Shown in pieces: positions 38,331 through 47,458 of a stretch of DNA of 64,000 nucleotides; within the stretch, counting starts at the first letter, position 1; the number at the start of each line of letters is the position of its first letter. A program made the translations under genes and the position numbers. Source of the DNA: Bradyrhizobium oligotrophicum S58 (lineage in GTDB: Bacteria > Pseudomonadota > Alphaproteobacteria > Rhizobiales > Xanthobacteraceae); assembly GCF_000344805.1 (NCBI RefSeq), contig NC_020453.1:3567001-3631000 (forward strand), in the 5' to 3' direction. The notes under the pieces are model-generated. The model did not search any database. It had not been told where the DNA came from and saw only the letters and a program-made list of their open reading frames with translations.

Positions 38331-39160
38331 GAGGCGTGGGGACTTCGGACCTTCATTGACCCACGAGCCAATGAACGGTCGTGTCCCCGGGGCGTGGTGT
38401 AACCCGGCAGAGCAAAGCTGGCCGCCGCGCACATCAAATTGCGATGTAGCGGGGGACCGCTTTGCGGTGGTTACGGCGATTGCCCCGTGAGGGCCGGGTT
38501 GCGGATACCAACCCGAGTCGAGGAACTTTCGATGACCGACGAGATGACGAAGCTTCGTGCGCTCGTAGAGAAGGCCCCGAAGATCTGCTGCGCGAGATGA
38601 TCGGCTTTGCCGCTGAGCGGCCGATGAAGATGGAGGTCGCAGGGGCTGACCGGAGCGGCCTGTGGAGAGAAGAGTGTCGAGCGTCTGGCCCAGCGCAATG
38701 GCCATCGTAAGTGGGCTTGGAAGACCATGGTCTCCGACGTCAGCTTCAAATTCGGCAACCGACCGGGTGAAGCGCTCCGCGCTCGACGACATCGAGCGGA
38801 CGCATGGGTATCCGCCTGTTCGATCCCGGACACAGTCAGCCGAACGTGATGCCCAATGGTCGCTTGATCCCGGCTGATTGACGGTTGGAATGGGCATCTC
38901 GGCGGGCGCACCGCGACCGCTTGCATGCTGCTTGGCTCACTTTTGATGGATAGGCCCTGCTGGGTGCCTGCCGCCTCCCACGCTGATTTTTGGAACAGCG
39001 CCAGCCCGCCACTAGGGACACGTGTCACCATGTCTCATCTATAAGTGAGCGGCCGATGGTGCGAGAGGCGCAGGGCGCTCTGGCCGTGGCGAGCGCGATG
39101 GGAATCAGCGTGGGCCCCTCTGTGTCGTCGCTCGACCGGCAGACGCTGTGCCTGGCTTTG
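38331..39160. other. Gap between the two RTX genes, mobile-element debris
   Basis: 830 bp with no intact gene. It contains the IS256-family remnant listed separately. It also holds scraps such as a frame with NVMPNGRLIPAD near 38,840-38,880, which look like further decayed element sequence. It is flanked by the ends of two convergent genes. No T-tailed hairpin was found after either. Confidence 0.5.
38532..38780 (+). pseudogene. IS256-family transposase, N-terminal remnant
   Basis: Starts MTDEMTKLRALVEKAP, then continues in other frames as DLLREMIGFAAERPMKMEV and GLTGAACGEKSVERLAQRNG, followed by KWAWKT. This is the familiar N terminus of IS256-type transposases of rhizobia (the family has REMIGFAAE, LTGA-YGEKS-ER--QRNGYR). 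At least two frameshifts are needed to join the pieces and the catalytic DDE part is absent, so it is a dead fragment. No inverted repeats or target duplication were recognised. Confidence 0.75.
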
Positions 39161-42100
39161 CTAGGCCACCGTCAACTGATGCTGGGCATGTTCGAAAATC
39201 GCCTGGATGACATTGCCTGCCATATTGTAATTCGAGAGCACCGCGACATCCGTCCAGGTCGCACCCGCGGCCGCGCCGTCAGTATCGACCTGGACCGTGA
39301 CGTCGCTCGAGCCGGGCGCGCCGCGCACCACGCGCACGACATCCGCGACGTTGGAGCCGTTGCCGATGGCGGCATCGAGCAGGCCGGACAGGTCGATTGT
39401 ATCGTCCGGCGAAAAGTCGAGGATCCGATCGAGATTGGAGGTGCCGCTTTCGGCGAATACGAACCGATCGTGGCCGTTGCCTCCGGTCAGCGTGTCGTTG
39501 CCGAGGCCGCCGATCAGGACATCATTGCCACCGGCGCCGTCCAGGCTGTCTGCGCCGCTGGTTCCGAACAGGATGTCGTCTCCGATCGTGCCGGTGCTGC
39601 TCTGGCCGCTCTTCTGGATCACCGAGACGGTCGCGGTGGACTGCGTGATGCCGTCGCTGACCGTGTAGGAAAACGACGTCACGTTCGGCTGCACCAGGAT
39701 GTGGTCGCCGTTCAGCGATACGCCGGTGCCGGTGAGGCCGGTGATGCTGAGGACGTGGCCATCATCGGCATCGGTATCGTTGGCCAGCAGGATTGCAGTG
39801 GCGATCGACGCCGGGGCCCCGCTCAGGCCCTTGTAGCTGTCGACGCTGAGCTGCAGGTCGTAGGCTCCCTTCGAGGCCGAGTTGAAGGATCCGACCTGAA
39901 CGTAATATGTGCCGTCCTGGGTGACGGAGTAGCTCAGATAGGAATCACGGGTGGTCGAGGAGCCGCCGCCACCGATGCTCGTCGAGCTCGAGTCGTCGTT
40001 GACTGCGATCTGGGTTCCGCCGCCGTTGTAGAGCCGGATGTAGCTGTCGAGCCCTCCCGTGCTGTTGTCGATATCCAGCGTCACGGTCTCGCCAGCCTTC
40101 AGGTCGATCTTGTAGTAGTCCTTGTCGCTGTTGCTGCTCAGCGCGCCGTGAATGGTGATCGACGGATCGGTCGCATCAGTGAGGTTGGCATTGGGCGCGA
40201 TCACCAGCGCGGTGCGGTCGATCGCATTGGCGGTCGAGATAGCGCCGTTGCTCTCGGTCTCATTGAAGACCGGTGTGGCGGCAGCCGTGCCCGGTGCGGC
40301 GCCGCTGTAGCCGTTGATGATGATGGTGTCGTTGACCCCGACCGGCGCATCATTGGTGCCGTGCAGCGTCACGGTCACGTCCTGCGTGGCGTGGCCGCCA
40401 TGGCCATCGTCGATGCTGACCGTGTAGGTCTGGGTCAGCGTCTGGTTGGCGGCGAGGAAGTGGATGGTGCTGTCGTCGACGCTGAAGCTCCAGTCCACGG
40501 TACCGCCAGTGCCGGTGCCGGTAGTGTCATGGGTCAGCGTCGGCGTGAAGGTGCCGTAATAGTGACTGCCGGCCGGCGTCGTGTACGACACCGCGTGAGT
40601 GTCGCTATGATCGGCGTCGCTGAAAGTGATGATGCCTCTGGTCGTCTCGGTGCCGGGTGTCACTTGCGCCGTCACCGAGACATCGTCCAGCACCCACCAG
40701 CCCTGGGTATCCCACATCGTCAGGCTCAGTGCCGAACTGGCGCCGGTCGCCATCACGTCGAAGCCGTAATGCGTGAAATTCCGATAGCCGCCGGACGGCG
40801 GGATATCGCCGAGCGCAAACACCGTCGCGCCGTTCCAGTTGACGGTCATGCCTTCGGACTGCACGCCGTTGTCGAAAGGATTCGAGGCCCAGAAACTGAC
40901 GTGGTAGGTGATGCCCGCGACCGTCGCGAGCGTCTGGCTCAAGCTGTAGGTGCCGAGATAGGACCCCACCGAGGTCGTTCCGGTGTGCGGCTCGCTGATC
41001 GCGACGAACCCCGTGTTGGTCCAGCCGGAGAAGGGGGCGGTCGCCTCGAAGCCTCCATTGGTGATCCGCTCGGTGGCTGGCACCGTGGCGGCGAAATCCT
41101 CGATGATATCAGCCGTCTGGATCCCCGAAGTAATGACCGGACTGTTCTCGACGTTGATGATGACGGTCTTGCTGTCGCTGAGGGAGCCGCCGGCACCGCT
41201 ATGTCCGTTGTCGCTGACGGAGATTGTTATCTTTGCCTGGCCGGTGAAGCCGGGGTCAGGCGTGAACACGGCATTCCCGAATAGTTGGTCGGGGCTGAGT
41301 GGGCCCGTGATGAGACCTCCTCCGACGATCGTAAGATTGCTCGACGGAAGATAGAGGGTGCCGTGGGTTACGCTGACGAATTGACCAACGATCTGGTCGC
41401 CGGAATCCACATCGGTGACCGAGATCGCATTGCTGCCCGAGAAAGTAAAACGGCCGCCCGCGGCGACAGTGACAACAGCCGGGGCATGGACCACCGGAGC
41501 GTCGTTGACAGCATTCACGGCGATGCTGAGGGTGCCGCTCCTGGGGCCCGACGGGCCGTCCACCGTGAAATCGACCGTATCGATCCCGTTGAAATCCTGC
41601 GCCGGCGTGTAGCTGTAACTGCCATCGGAATTGAAATGCACGGAGCCGCCATGCGTGGTGCTGAAGTCGCCGTTTGCCACATTCAAGCTTGCCGTCGGAT
41701 CGGTGTTGGCGAGCACGCCATGGGTGGCATCCACCGTCAGTGCGGTATCTTCGTCAGTGGTCGCGTGGTCGCCAGCGGAGGGCGCGACGTCGATGACGAT
41801 AAGCTGGCTGTCGAGCAGTGCGCCGCCGGCACCGGTGTGGCCGTTGTCGCTGCAAGCGATCGATATGAATGCCTGGCCGATGAAGCCGCTATCGGGCGTG
41901 AACACGGCATCCTTCAACAGGTCGAGGACGTCCATCAATGAGCCGGTGAAGGTCGCGCCTTGGGTCGGAATGGTAAGGTTCCCCGACGGAAGATAGAGGC
42001 TGCCGTGGGTGACGCTGAGGCCCAAACTGACGGCCCCCGCGCCGGCATCGACATCGGTCACCGTGATGGCAAAACTGTTGGCCAGCGTCAGCGACGTTCC

Positions 42101-44296
42101 GCTCGCGATTGTGATCGCGGTCGGAGCGTGGATCACCGGAGCGTCGTTGATCGCCTCGACGGTGATGGTCGCTGTGTCGGACTGTGCGGAGAAGGCGCTG
42201 GAGCCGTCGCGCGTGGAGGCATCGATCGTCAGCCCATGCTGGCCCGAGGTCTGGTCCCAGGCAACGAAGGAAAACGAGTCGAGGCCGCCATCATTGCCGT
42301 CCGGCACCATGCGGACCAGATCGGTCGGCGCCAGCAACAGCGCCGAGCCGGCCGAATAGGTGGCGAAATCACTCCATGTGCTGCCGCCATCGATCGAGAA
42401 CTGCCAATGCCCATGGCTGGCAACCGCGCCGGTGATGGCGATGCCCGGAGCCGCACCCGCATCCGCATCGGTCACGTGGTTGGCCAGCAGGCTGGCGACG
42501 GTCGTGCCGGAGGGAGTGGTCTGGTCCTCGGTGATCCCCGGCAAGGCCGGAGCGGACGGCTGCAGCGCCGGCGCGTCGTTGGTTCCGGTGACGGTGATGC
42601 TGATGGTGCTGTCGGCCGTGCCGCCGTGGTGATCGTCGAGCGCGACCTTGTAGGTGAGGGTGAGGGTCTCGCCCGCGCCAAGATAGTCGAAAGTTGAGTC
42701 GGGAGCCGAGAACGTCCAGCCGACGCTGCCGCTGCTCGAGCCTGCCATCTTGGTCACGCTGTCGATGTGCAGGAATGATTGCAGATCGGCGGCGGTGACG
42801 CCGAGGCCGGACAGCGTGCCGCTGCTCGCCACGCCCGTCACGGCAGCCGTATGGCCGTCGCTGATGTCGACATCGGTGAAGGCCAGCTTGCCGGTGACCT
42901 GGTCCGGAATTGACGATCCCGTTGTGGCCCGCTGTTCGGTGACGTCGGACGACGAAGCGGCGGTGATCACCGGCGCGTCATTGCTGCCGGTGATGGTCAT
43001 GGTCACCGTCTGCATGGCGCTGGCGGACTGGCTGTCTGTCACCGTCACCTGATAGGTCAGCACCAGGGTCTCGCCGGCGCCGAGGAAATCGAGGTCGGCA
43101 TCCCCAAGGCCGAAGCTCCAGCCGATGCTGCCGGCTGCGCCAGGGCTGTCGGCGGTGATCACGGCGCTCAGCGCAGTTGCGGCATCGCTGAGCGTTGCTG
43201 CCGGAATTGCCTTGCCGCCCGACCATTGCGCGGCCCCCAGCGCGACATCCACCGTATGGCTGTCGGACAGATCGACATCGCTGAAGCCGAGCGTGCCGGC
43301 CGCCACATGACGCGCGCTCGACTGCGTTTGCCCGCTGTCTTCATGCAGCGCCAGCGCGGCACCGGTCGACATCACCGGCGCGTCGTTGCTGCCGAGCACG
43401 TCCAAGGTCAGTGTGGTGGTCGAGGTCTCACCCTGCGCGTCGCGCATCGTATAGGTGAAAACGTCGCTGCCATGGACACCTTGCGCCAGTGCTTGCGTCG
43501 CCGCATTGGCATTGTCGAGCGTGTAGGTCCAAGATCCCTGGGCATCGAGCACCAGGCTTCCATAGATGCCGGTCAGCGTCGTGCCGACTTGGCCTGTCAC
43601 CGCTGCGGCCGTGCCGACGGCAACGCCAACCACCAGCTTGATATCACCAGGATCGAGGTCGACATCGTTGGCCAGCACATTGCCGCGAGCGATGCTGACG
43701 CCCGCAAACGGAGTGTTGCCGGGATGGACGCCGGCCTCGATCACCGCGCCCTGGTCGGCGACCGCAGTGGGGACGCGATTGACGCTGTGAGTTTCGCCCG
43801 AAGTGGTCGATCCCCGAGCCGCCTGCGCATCCGCTTCCAGCAGCGGCAGTGCCTGGCCGGTGGCCAGCGCATCGACCTGCGGCGGGGACGGCGCGAAGCC
43901 GCCGCCGACAGCGGGCGAGCCGTTGCCGGTCGCCGGCAGCACCGACTGGTCGGTGGTGACGGGGAACAATGCAGCGAAATCTATTCCTGAGACATCGCGA
44001 TCCGGGCCGAGATGGATCGAAATAGCGGGGAGGGGTTGACCGTCCGGGCCGTAGAACGGGTCCAGCGTCACGGCCGCGCGGTTGTCGAACAGGATCACCA
44101 GGCGGTCGCCGGCATGCACGAGCGTGATGTTCTCGCCGGCGATGGCCGAGAAATCCAGCTGCACGCGTCCATCGAGATGGATCGTCAGCGCCTGGTCCCC
44201 CTGCGGCTTGTTCAGCCGGATCAGGCGGGGCGAGTGGCCGTCGAGACCTCGATGGATCGAGGGCTCGTTCTGGGCGACGACGACGCGAGCGTTCAT
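39161..44296 (-). CDS. VCBS/RTX surface or secreted protein, 1711 aa
   Basis: Second type I-secretion-type exoprotein. Order: N-terminal region with LDFSAIAGENITLVHAGDRL (~45-65); Pro/Ala-rich linker; several VCBS units (SNDAPVI borders, GTLGFSDVDLSD, FDYLGAGETLTLTY); cadherin-like units with EDTALTVDATHGVL; DUF642-like module NGGFEATAPFSGW to VLDDVSV (~1076-1219); another VCBS unit; pre-peptidase C-terminal-like module (~1343-1488, DKDYYKIDLKAGETVTLDI); RTX nonapeptides (~1567-1611, GGNDVLIGGLGNDTLTGG); and a C-terminal RILDFSPDDTIDLS module of the T1SS type. The ATG at 44296 follows GGAGCAGGGA. It has no exporter of its own in the window and may use the nearby one. A CtrA-type box precedes it. 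Confidence 0.85.
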   Translation of the reverse strand: MNARVVVAQNEPSIHRGLDGHSPRLIRLNKPQGDQALTIHLDGRVQLDFSAIAGENITLVHAGDRLVILFDNRAAVTLDPFYGPDGQPLPAISIHLGPDRDVSGIDFAALFPVTTDQSVLPATGNGSPAVGGGFAPSPPQVDALATGQALPLLEADAQAARGSTTSGETHSVNRVPTAVADQGAVIEAGVHPGNTPFAGVSIARGNVLANDVDLDPGDIKLVVGVAVGTAAAVTGQVGTTLTGIYGSLVLDAQGSWTYTLDNANAATQALAQGVHGSDVFTYTMRDAQGETSTTTLTLDVLGSNDAPVMSTGAALALHEDSGQTQSSARHVAAGTLGFSDVDLSDSHTVDVALGAAQWSGGKAIPAATLSDAATALSAVITADSPGAAGSIGWSFGLGDADLDFLGAGETLVLTYQVTVTDSQSASAMQTVTMTITGSNDAPVITAASSSDVTEQRATTGSSIPDQVTGKLAFTDVDISDGHTAAVTGVASSGTLSGLGVTAADLQSFLHIDSVTKMAGSSSGSVGWTFSAPDSTFDYLGAGETLTLTYKVALDDHHGGTADSTISITVTGTNDAPALQPSAPALPGITEDQTTPSGTTVASLLANHVTDADAGAAPGIAITGAVASHGHWQFSIDGGSTWSDFATYSAGSALLLAPTDLVRMVPDGNDGGLDSFSFVAWDQTSGQHGLTIDASTRDGSSAFSAQSDTATITVEAINDAPVIHAPTAITIASGTSLTLANSFAITVTDVDAGAGAVSLGLSVTHGSLYLPSGNLTIPTQGATFTGSLMDVLDLLKDAVFTPDSGFIGQAFISIACSDNGHTGAGGALLDSQLIVIDVAPSAGDHATTDEDTALTVDATHGVLANTDPTASLNVANGDFSTTHGGSVHFNSDGSYSYTPAQDFNGIDTVDFTVDGPSGPRSGTLSIAVNAVNDAPVVHAPAVVTVAAGGRFTFSGSNAISVTDVDSGDQIVGQFVSVTHGTLYLPSSNLTIVGGGLITGPLSPDQLFGNAVFTPDPGFTGQAKITISVSDNGHSGAGGSLSDSKTVIINVENSPVITSGIQTADIIEDFAATVPATERITNGGFEATAPFSGWTNTGFVAISEPHTGTTSVGSYLGTYSLSQTLATVAGITYHVSFWASNPFDNGVQSEGMTVNWNGATVFALGDIPPSGGYRNFTHYGFDVMATGASSALSLTMWDTQGWWVLDDVSVTAQVTPGTETTRGIITFSDADHSDTHAVSYTTPAGSHYYGTFTPTLTHDTTGTGTGGTVDWSFSVDDSTIHFLAANQTLTQTYTVSIDDGHGGHATQDVTVTLHGTNDAPVGVNDTIIINGYSGAAPGTAAATPVFNETESNGAISTANAIDRTALVIAPNANLTDATDPSITIHGALSSNSDKDYYKIDLKAGETVTLDIDNSTGGLDSYIRLYNGGGTQIAVNDDSSSTSIGGGGSSTTRDSYLSYSVTQDGTYYVQVGSFNSASKGAYDLQLSVDSYKGLSGAPASIATAILLANDTDADDGHVLSITGLTGTGVSLNGDHILVQPNVTSFSYTVSDGITQSTATVSVIQKSGQSSTGTIGDDILFGTSGADSLDGAGGNDVLIGGLGNDTLTGGNGHDRFVFAESGTSNLDRILDFSPDDTIDLSGLLDAAIGNGSNVADVVRVVRGAPGSSDVTVQVDTDGAAAGATWTDVAVLSNYNMAGNVIQAIFEHAQHQLTVA

Positions 44297-44329
44297 TCCC
44301 TGCTCCTGCAGCCAACCAGATACCGTTGG

Positions 44330-44344
44330 TTAACGTATTATTAA
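44330..44344 (-). promoter_or_regulatory. CtrA-type box upstream of the 1711-aa RTX gene
   Basis: Read on the minus strand the site is TTAA-N7-TTAAC, the full consensus of the alphaproteobacterial cell-cycle regulator CtrA. It lies 34-48 bp upstream of the start codon, inside an AT-rich patch, where it could cover the promoter. CtrA binding is inference from the motif alone. Confidence 0.5.
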
Positions 44345-44971
44345 ACCTGACTGCACGACGCAACCTCAGGGTACCGCCACGACCGGCGCATGGTTAAGCT
44401 CTCGACCGCAGCGCCGCTTGCGGCGCGATATCGTGGCCTCTCGCCCGGGAGTGCCTGGCCGAAAATGATTCTCCGACGCGGAGGCCGGGGCGGGACCGGG
44501 GCCGTCGATCAATTCTTGAAATACGAATTGCCAGCCGATCTGCGCAGTCGGTTTTCGGAGCGGCGGAGCACGGTCGTCCGGAGCCTGAGCAGGTTCGGCA
44601 GGAGCGTCCGCGGGGAAAAATCAAGGGAGACCTTCAGCAAGCTCGCCGACTTCGATAGCTGCAAAGCCAAAGGCGTCGCGAGCGAGTGGCGGCACGCCCG
44701 GTCGCGGGCAGCACTGCCGTAGATGACACCTCTCGGCATGACGTGTTATCAATATACCGCGAATGCATCGCGAGGCTGCAGCCCCGGGGGATGCCGAGTT
44801 GGCAGCGCGTCGTGCGATGGCCGACGCTCCCGCGCCGATCAATTCACAATCAACCTGCTCGACCAAGTTCCAGAAAATCCGGCCATGTTGGATCAACTCA
44901 AAGCGACAGTCGACCGTCGGCGCGATCCGCGGCAGGGAGGCCTTGGCGGCCGGCTCGATCTCCGATCCGGC
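44345..44971. other. Divergent intergenic region upstream of sensor kinase
   Basis: About 630 bp between the RTX gene's control region and the chosen kinase start. The kinase frame stays open back to 44723, but the extra N-terminal residues (Cys/Arg/Gly-rich) do not look like natural protein. No other gene or hairpin with a T-run was found. Confidence 0.4.
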
Positions 44972-47458
44972 ATGAACCGGCGCTGGACTCCCCGGATCAT
45001 CGTCCTGAGTGGTCTTGTGCTGGCGCTGCTGTGCGATGCCTTCGTCGCGCACATGCTGTCCGTGAACTATCGCGAGACCTATCGGACGACCGAAGCCGCC
45101 AACGGCGATCTCGCGCGCGCGCTCGAAGAATACATGCTGCGCAACATCCAGGGCGTCGAGGTTCTGCTGAGCACGACCATCGATAGTCTCGCCCGGAATC
45201 CATCGCTGCTGACCCCTGGCAATCCGGCGCTGATCAATGAATTGCAGCAGCGGGTGGCGCCGTACCCTGTCGCAAACGCGATCGTCGTTCTCGATGCCGC
45301 GGGAAATCTGCTGGGTGACAGCCTGGGCAACGGGGGACCCGGCCGGGAAAGAAGCTTCGCCGATCGGGCTTACTACCAGGTGCAGCGCGATGACCCGGGT
45401 CGCGGTCTCTTCATCGACGTGCCGGTGGCCTCGCGCGTTCGTAGTAAGCTCGTCATCGCGGTGAGCCGCGCCTATCTGACGCCCGACGGACGTTTTGGCG
45501 GCGTCGTCTTCGTGCCTCTCGACTACGAGAATCTGCGGCAGTTCTTTCTGTCCCTGAACGTCGGGCAGCGTGGCACCGTGACGCTCTACCGCGACGACGG
45601 CACGATTCTGCTGCGAACGCCGAATGCCGACGAGTTTGCAGGGCGCGACGTCCGATCGAATCGCCTGTTCACGCGCCATCTTCCGCAAGCGCCGAGCGGA
45701 AGCTTCGAAGGCAGCGGAATGACGGACGGCACGTCGCGCAGCATCAGCTATCGCCGGGTCGCCGGCATGCCGCTGGTGGTGACCGTGGCGCGCGACCCGG
45801 TCGAATACCTGGCGGGCTGGAAGAACAATGCGCTGTACTACAGCGTGATCGCCGCCGGGCTCAACCTGCTGATCGTCGGATTCGGCCTCGGCCTGGCGCG
45901 GCAATGGCGGCTGCGCGAGGACTCCGAGCAGGCGCTGCGGGACAATTTCGAGCAGCATCAGCTGGTCACCGAGAACGTGCCCGCGCTGATCGTCCATGTC
46001 GGCGCCGATGGTTACATCCGTTATGCCAACCGGGTCGCGCGAGAATGGTATGCCCAGCCGTCCGCCGAAGCCAGCCGCAGGATCGACGATTACATCGATC
46101 CCTCGCGAGCTGCCGAGGTGAGGCGGAAGGTTGACGCCGCGCTGGCGGGCCGGACCGCCGCCGGCGAGGAGAAGGTGGCGTTTCCCGACGGCAGCGAACG
46201 CTGGTGCCAGACCATTCGGGTGCCGGATCGCGGCCAGGACGGCACGGTGCGCGGCTATTTCGTGCTGTCGGTCGACATCACCGAGCGCAAGCGCATCGAG
46301 GACGAACTGCGTCAGGCGCAGAAGATGGAAGCCATCGGACAGTTGGCCGGCGGCATTGCGCACGACTCCAACAACATGCTGGCAGCGACGCTCGGCAATC
46401 TCGATCTGCTGCTCGATGCCTTGCCCGCGACCGAGAGTTCGTCCCGCAGCCTGGTCGAACGGGCGATCGAGGCCGCGGAGCGGGTCGCCGATCTCAACCG
46501 CCGCCTGCTCGCCTTCGCCCGCAAGCAGACGCTGCGGCCGCAGATCACCGATGTGAATCAGCTCGTCAGTGGAATGACGACGATCCTGCAGCGGACGCTC
46601 GGTGAAACCATCGAGATCGAAGTCGCGCAGGACCCGATGCTGTGGCGCTGCCTGATCGATCCGACGGAATTGCAGAATGCGCTGCTCAATCTCGCCCTCA
46701 ACGCGCGTGACGCGATGGCGGGCAGCGGGCGCCTGACGATCACGACCGCCAATGCCGTGCTCGACCAGCCGCTCGATGACGGCGACGAGCGCGTCACCCC
46801 CGGTGACTACGTGACGATCACGGTCTCCGACATGGGCGCAGGGATGCCGCCCGAAGTCGCGCGCCGCGCCTTCGAACCCTTCTTCACCACCAAGGAGTTC
46901 GGCAAGGGCAGCGGGCTTGGCCTCAGCATGGTCTATGGCTTCGCCCGGCAATCCGGAGGCACCGTGGTGATCGCGAGCCGCGTGGCGGAGGGGACGCGCG
47001 TCACGCTGTATCTGCCGAGCGCGGGACCGGGAGCGAGCGACCGGCCGCCTGCCGGCGCCGCGAGATTGTCGCGGCCGGAGACCGGCGAACGGATTCTGGT
47101 GGTGGAGGATAATCCGCTCGTTGGCGCCATGGCGTCCACCATGCTGTCCTCGATGGGGTACCGGCCGGTCGTCGTCACCAATCCGACCTCGGCGATCGCC
47201 GAATTGGAGCGGCCGGAGCCGATCGCGCTGCTGCTCACCGATATTCTCCTGCCCGGCGGCGTGACGGGCGTCGATCTCGCACGACAGGCGCGCCGCAGAT
47301 GGCCGGAGCTGCCCATTCTCTTCATGTCCGGCTTCGCCGATCCCTCGCTGGTGCCCGACGAATTCCGCGCCACGACGACGCTGCTCGCCAAGCCGTTCCG
47401 TCTCGGGCAATTGTCCGAGGCCATCGTGTCGACCCTGGCCGGCACCAAGGTGAATTGA
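44972..47458 (+). CDS. Hybrid sensor histidine kinase with extracellular sensor
   Basis: 828-aa membrane kinase. N-terminal TM (~7-29), periplasmic Cache/PDC-like sensor (~45-280, with RSFADRAYYQVQ and YRDDGTILLRTP), second TM (~286-309, SVIAAGLNLLIVGFGLGLA). Then PAS (~330-440, ending VDITERKRIE), HisKA with phospho-acceptor His464 in GGIAHDSNN (usual form GGIAHDFNN), and HATPase with NALLNLALNARDAM and GSGLGLSMVYGFA. It ends in a C-terminal receiver with Asp757 (LLLTDILLPGG) and Lys in LAKPF. The start at 44972 places TM1 at the N terminus; ATG 44885 or 44723 are in frame but less plausible. No response regulator with an output domain is next to it. It is divergent from the RTX gene, so a regulatory link is possible but unproven. 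Confidence 0.88.
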   Translation: MNRRWTPRIIVLSGLVLALLCDAFVAHMLSVNYRETYRTTEAANGDLARALEEYMLRNIQGVEVLLSTTIDSLARNPSLLTPGNPALINELQQRVAPYPVANAIVVLDAAGNLLGDSLGNGGPGRERSFADRAYYQVQRDDPGRGLFIDVPVASRVRSKLVIAVSRAYLTPDGRFGGVVFVPLDYENLRQFFLSLNVGQRGTVTLYRDDGTILLRTPNADEFAGRDVRSNRLFTRHLPQAPSGSFEGSGMTDGTSRSISYRRVAGMPLVVTVARDPVEYLAGWKNNALYYSVIAAGLNLLIVGFGLGLARQWRLREDSEQALRDNFEQHQLVTENVPALIVHVGADGYIRYANRVAREWYAQPSAEASRRIDDYIDPSRAAEVRRKVDAALAGRTAAGEEKVAFPDGSERWCQTIRVPDRGQDGTVRGYFVLSVDITERKRIEDELRQAQKMEAIGQLAGGIAHDSNNMLAATLGNLDLLLDALPATESSSRSLVERAIEAAERVADLNRRLLAFARKQTLRPQITDVNQLVSGMTTILQRTLGETIEIEVAQDPMLWRCLIDPTELQNALLNLALNARDAMAGSGRLTITTANAVLDQPLDDGDERVTPGDYVTITVSDMGAGMPPEVARRAFEPFFTTKEFGKGSGLGLSMVYGFARQSGGTVVIASRVAEGTRVTLYLPSAGPGASDRPPAGAARLSRPETGERILVVEDNPLVGAMASTMLSSMGYRPVVVTNPTSAIAELERPEPIALLLTDILLPGGVTGVDLARQARRRWPELPILFMSGFADPSLVPDEFRATTTLLAKPFRLGQLSEAIVSTLAGTKVN

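Noticed and set aside
44723..44971. Upstream extension of the kinase frame
   Set aside because: The extra residues are Cys/Arg/Gly-rich and unnatural, and starting at 44972 gives a normal N-terminal membrane helix.
44621..47410. 929-codon minus-strand open frame opposite the kinase
   Set aside because: Shadow of the kinase gene, whose sensor, HisKA, HATPase and receiver motifs are intact on the plus strand.
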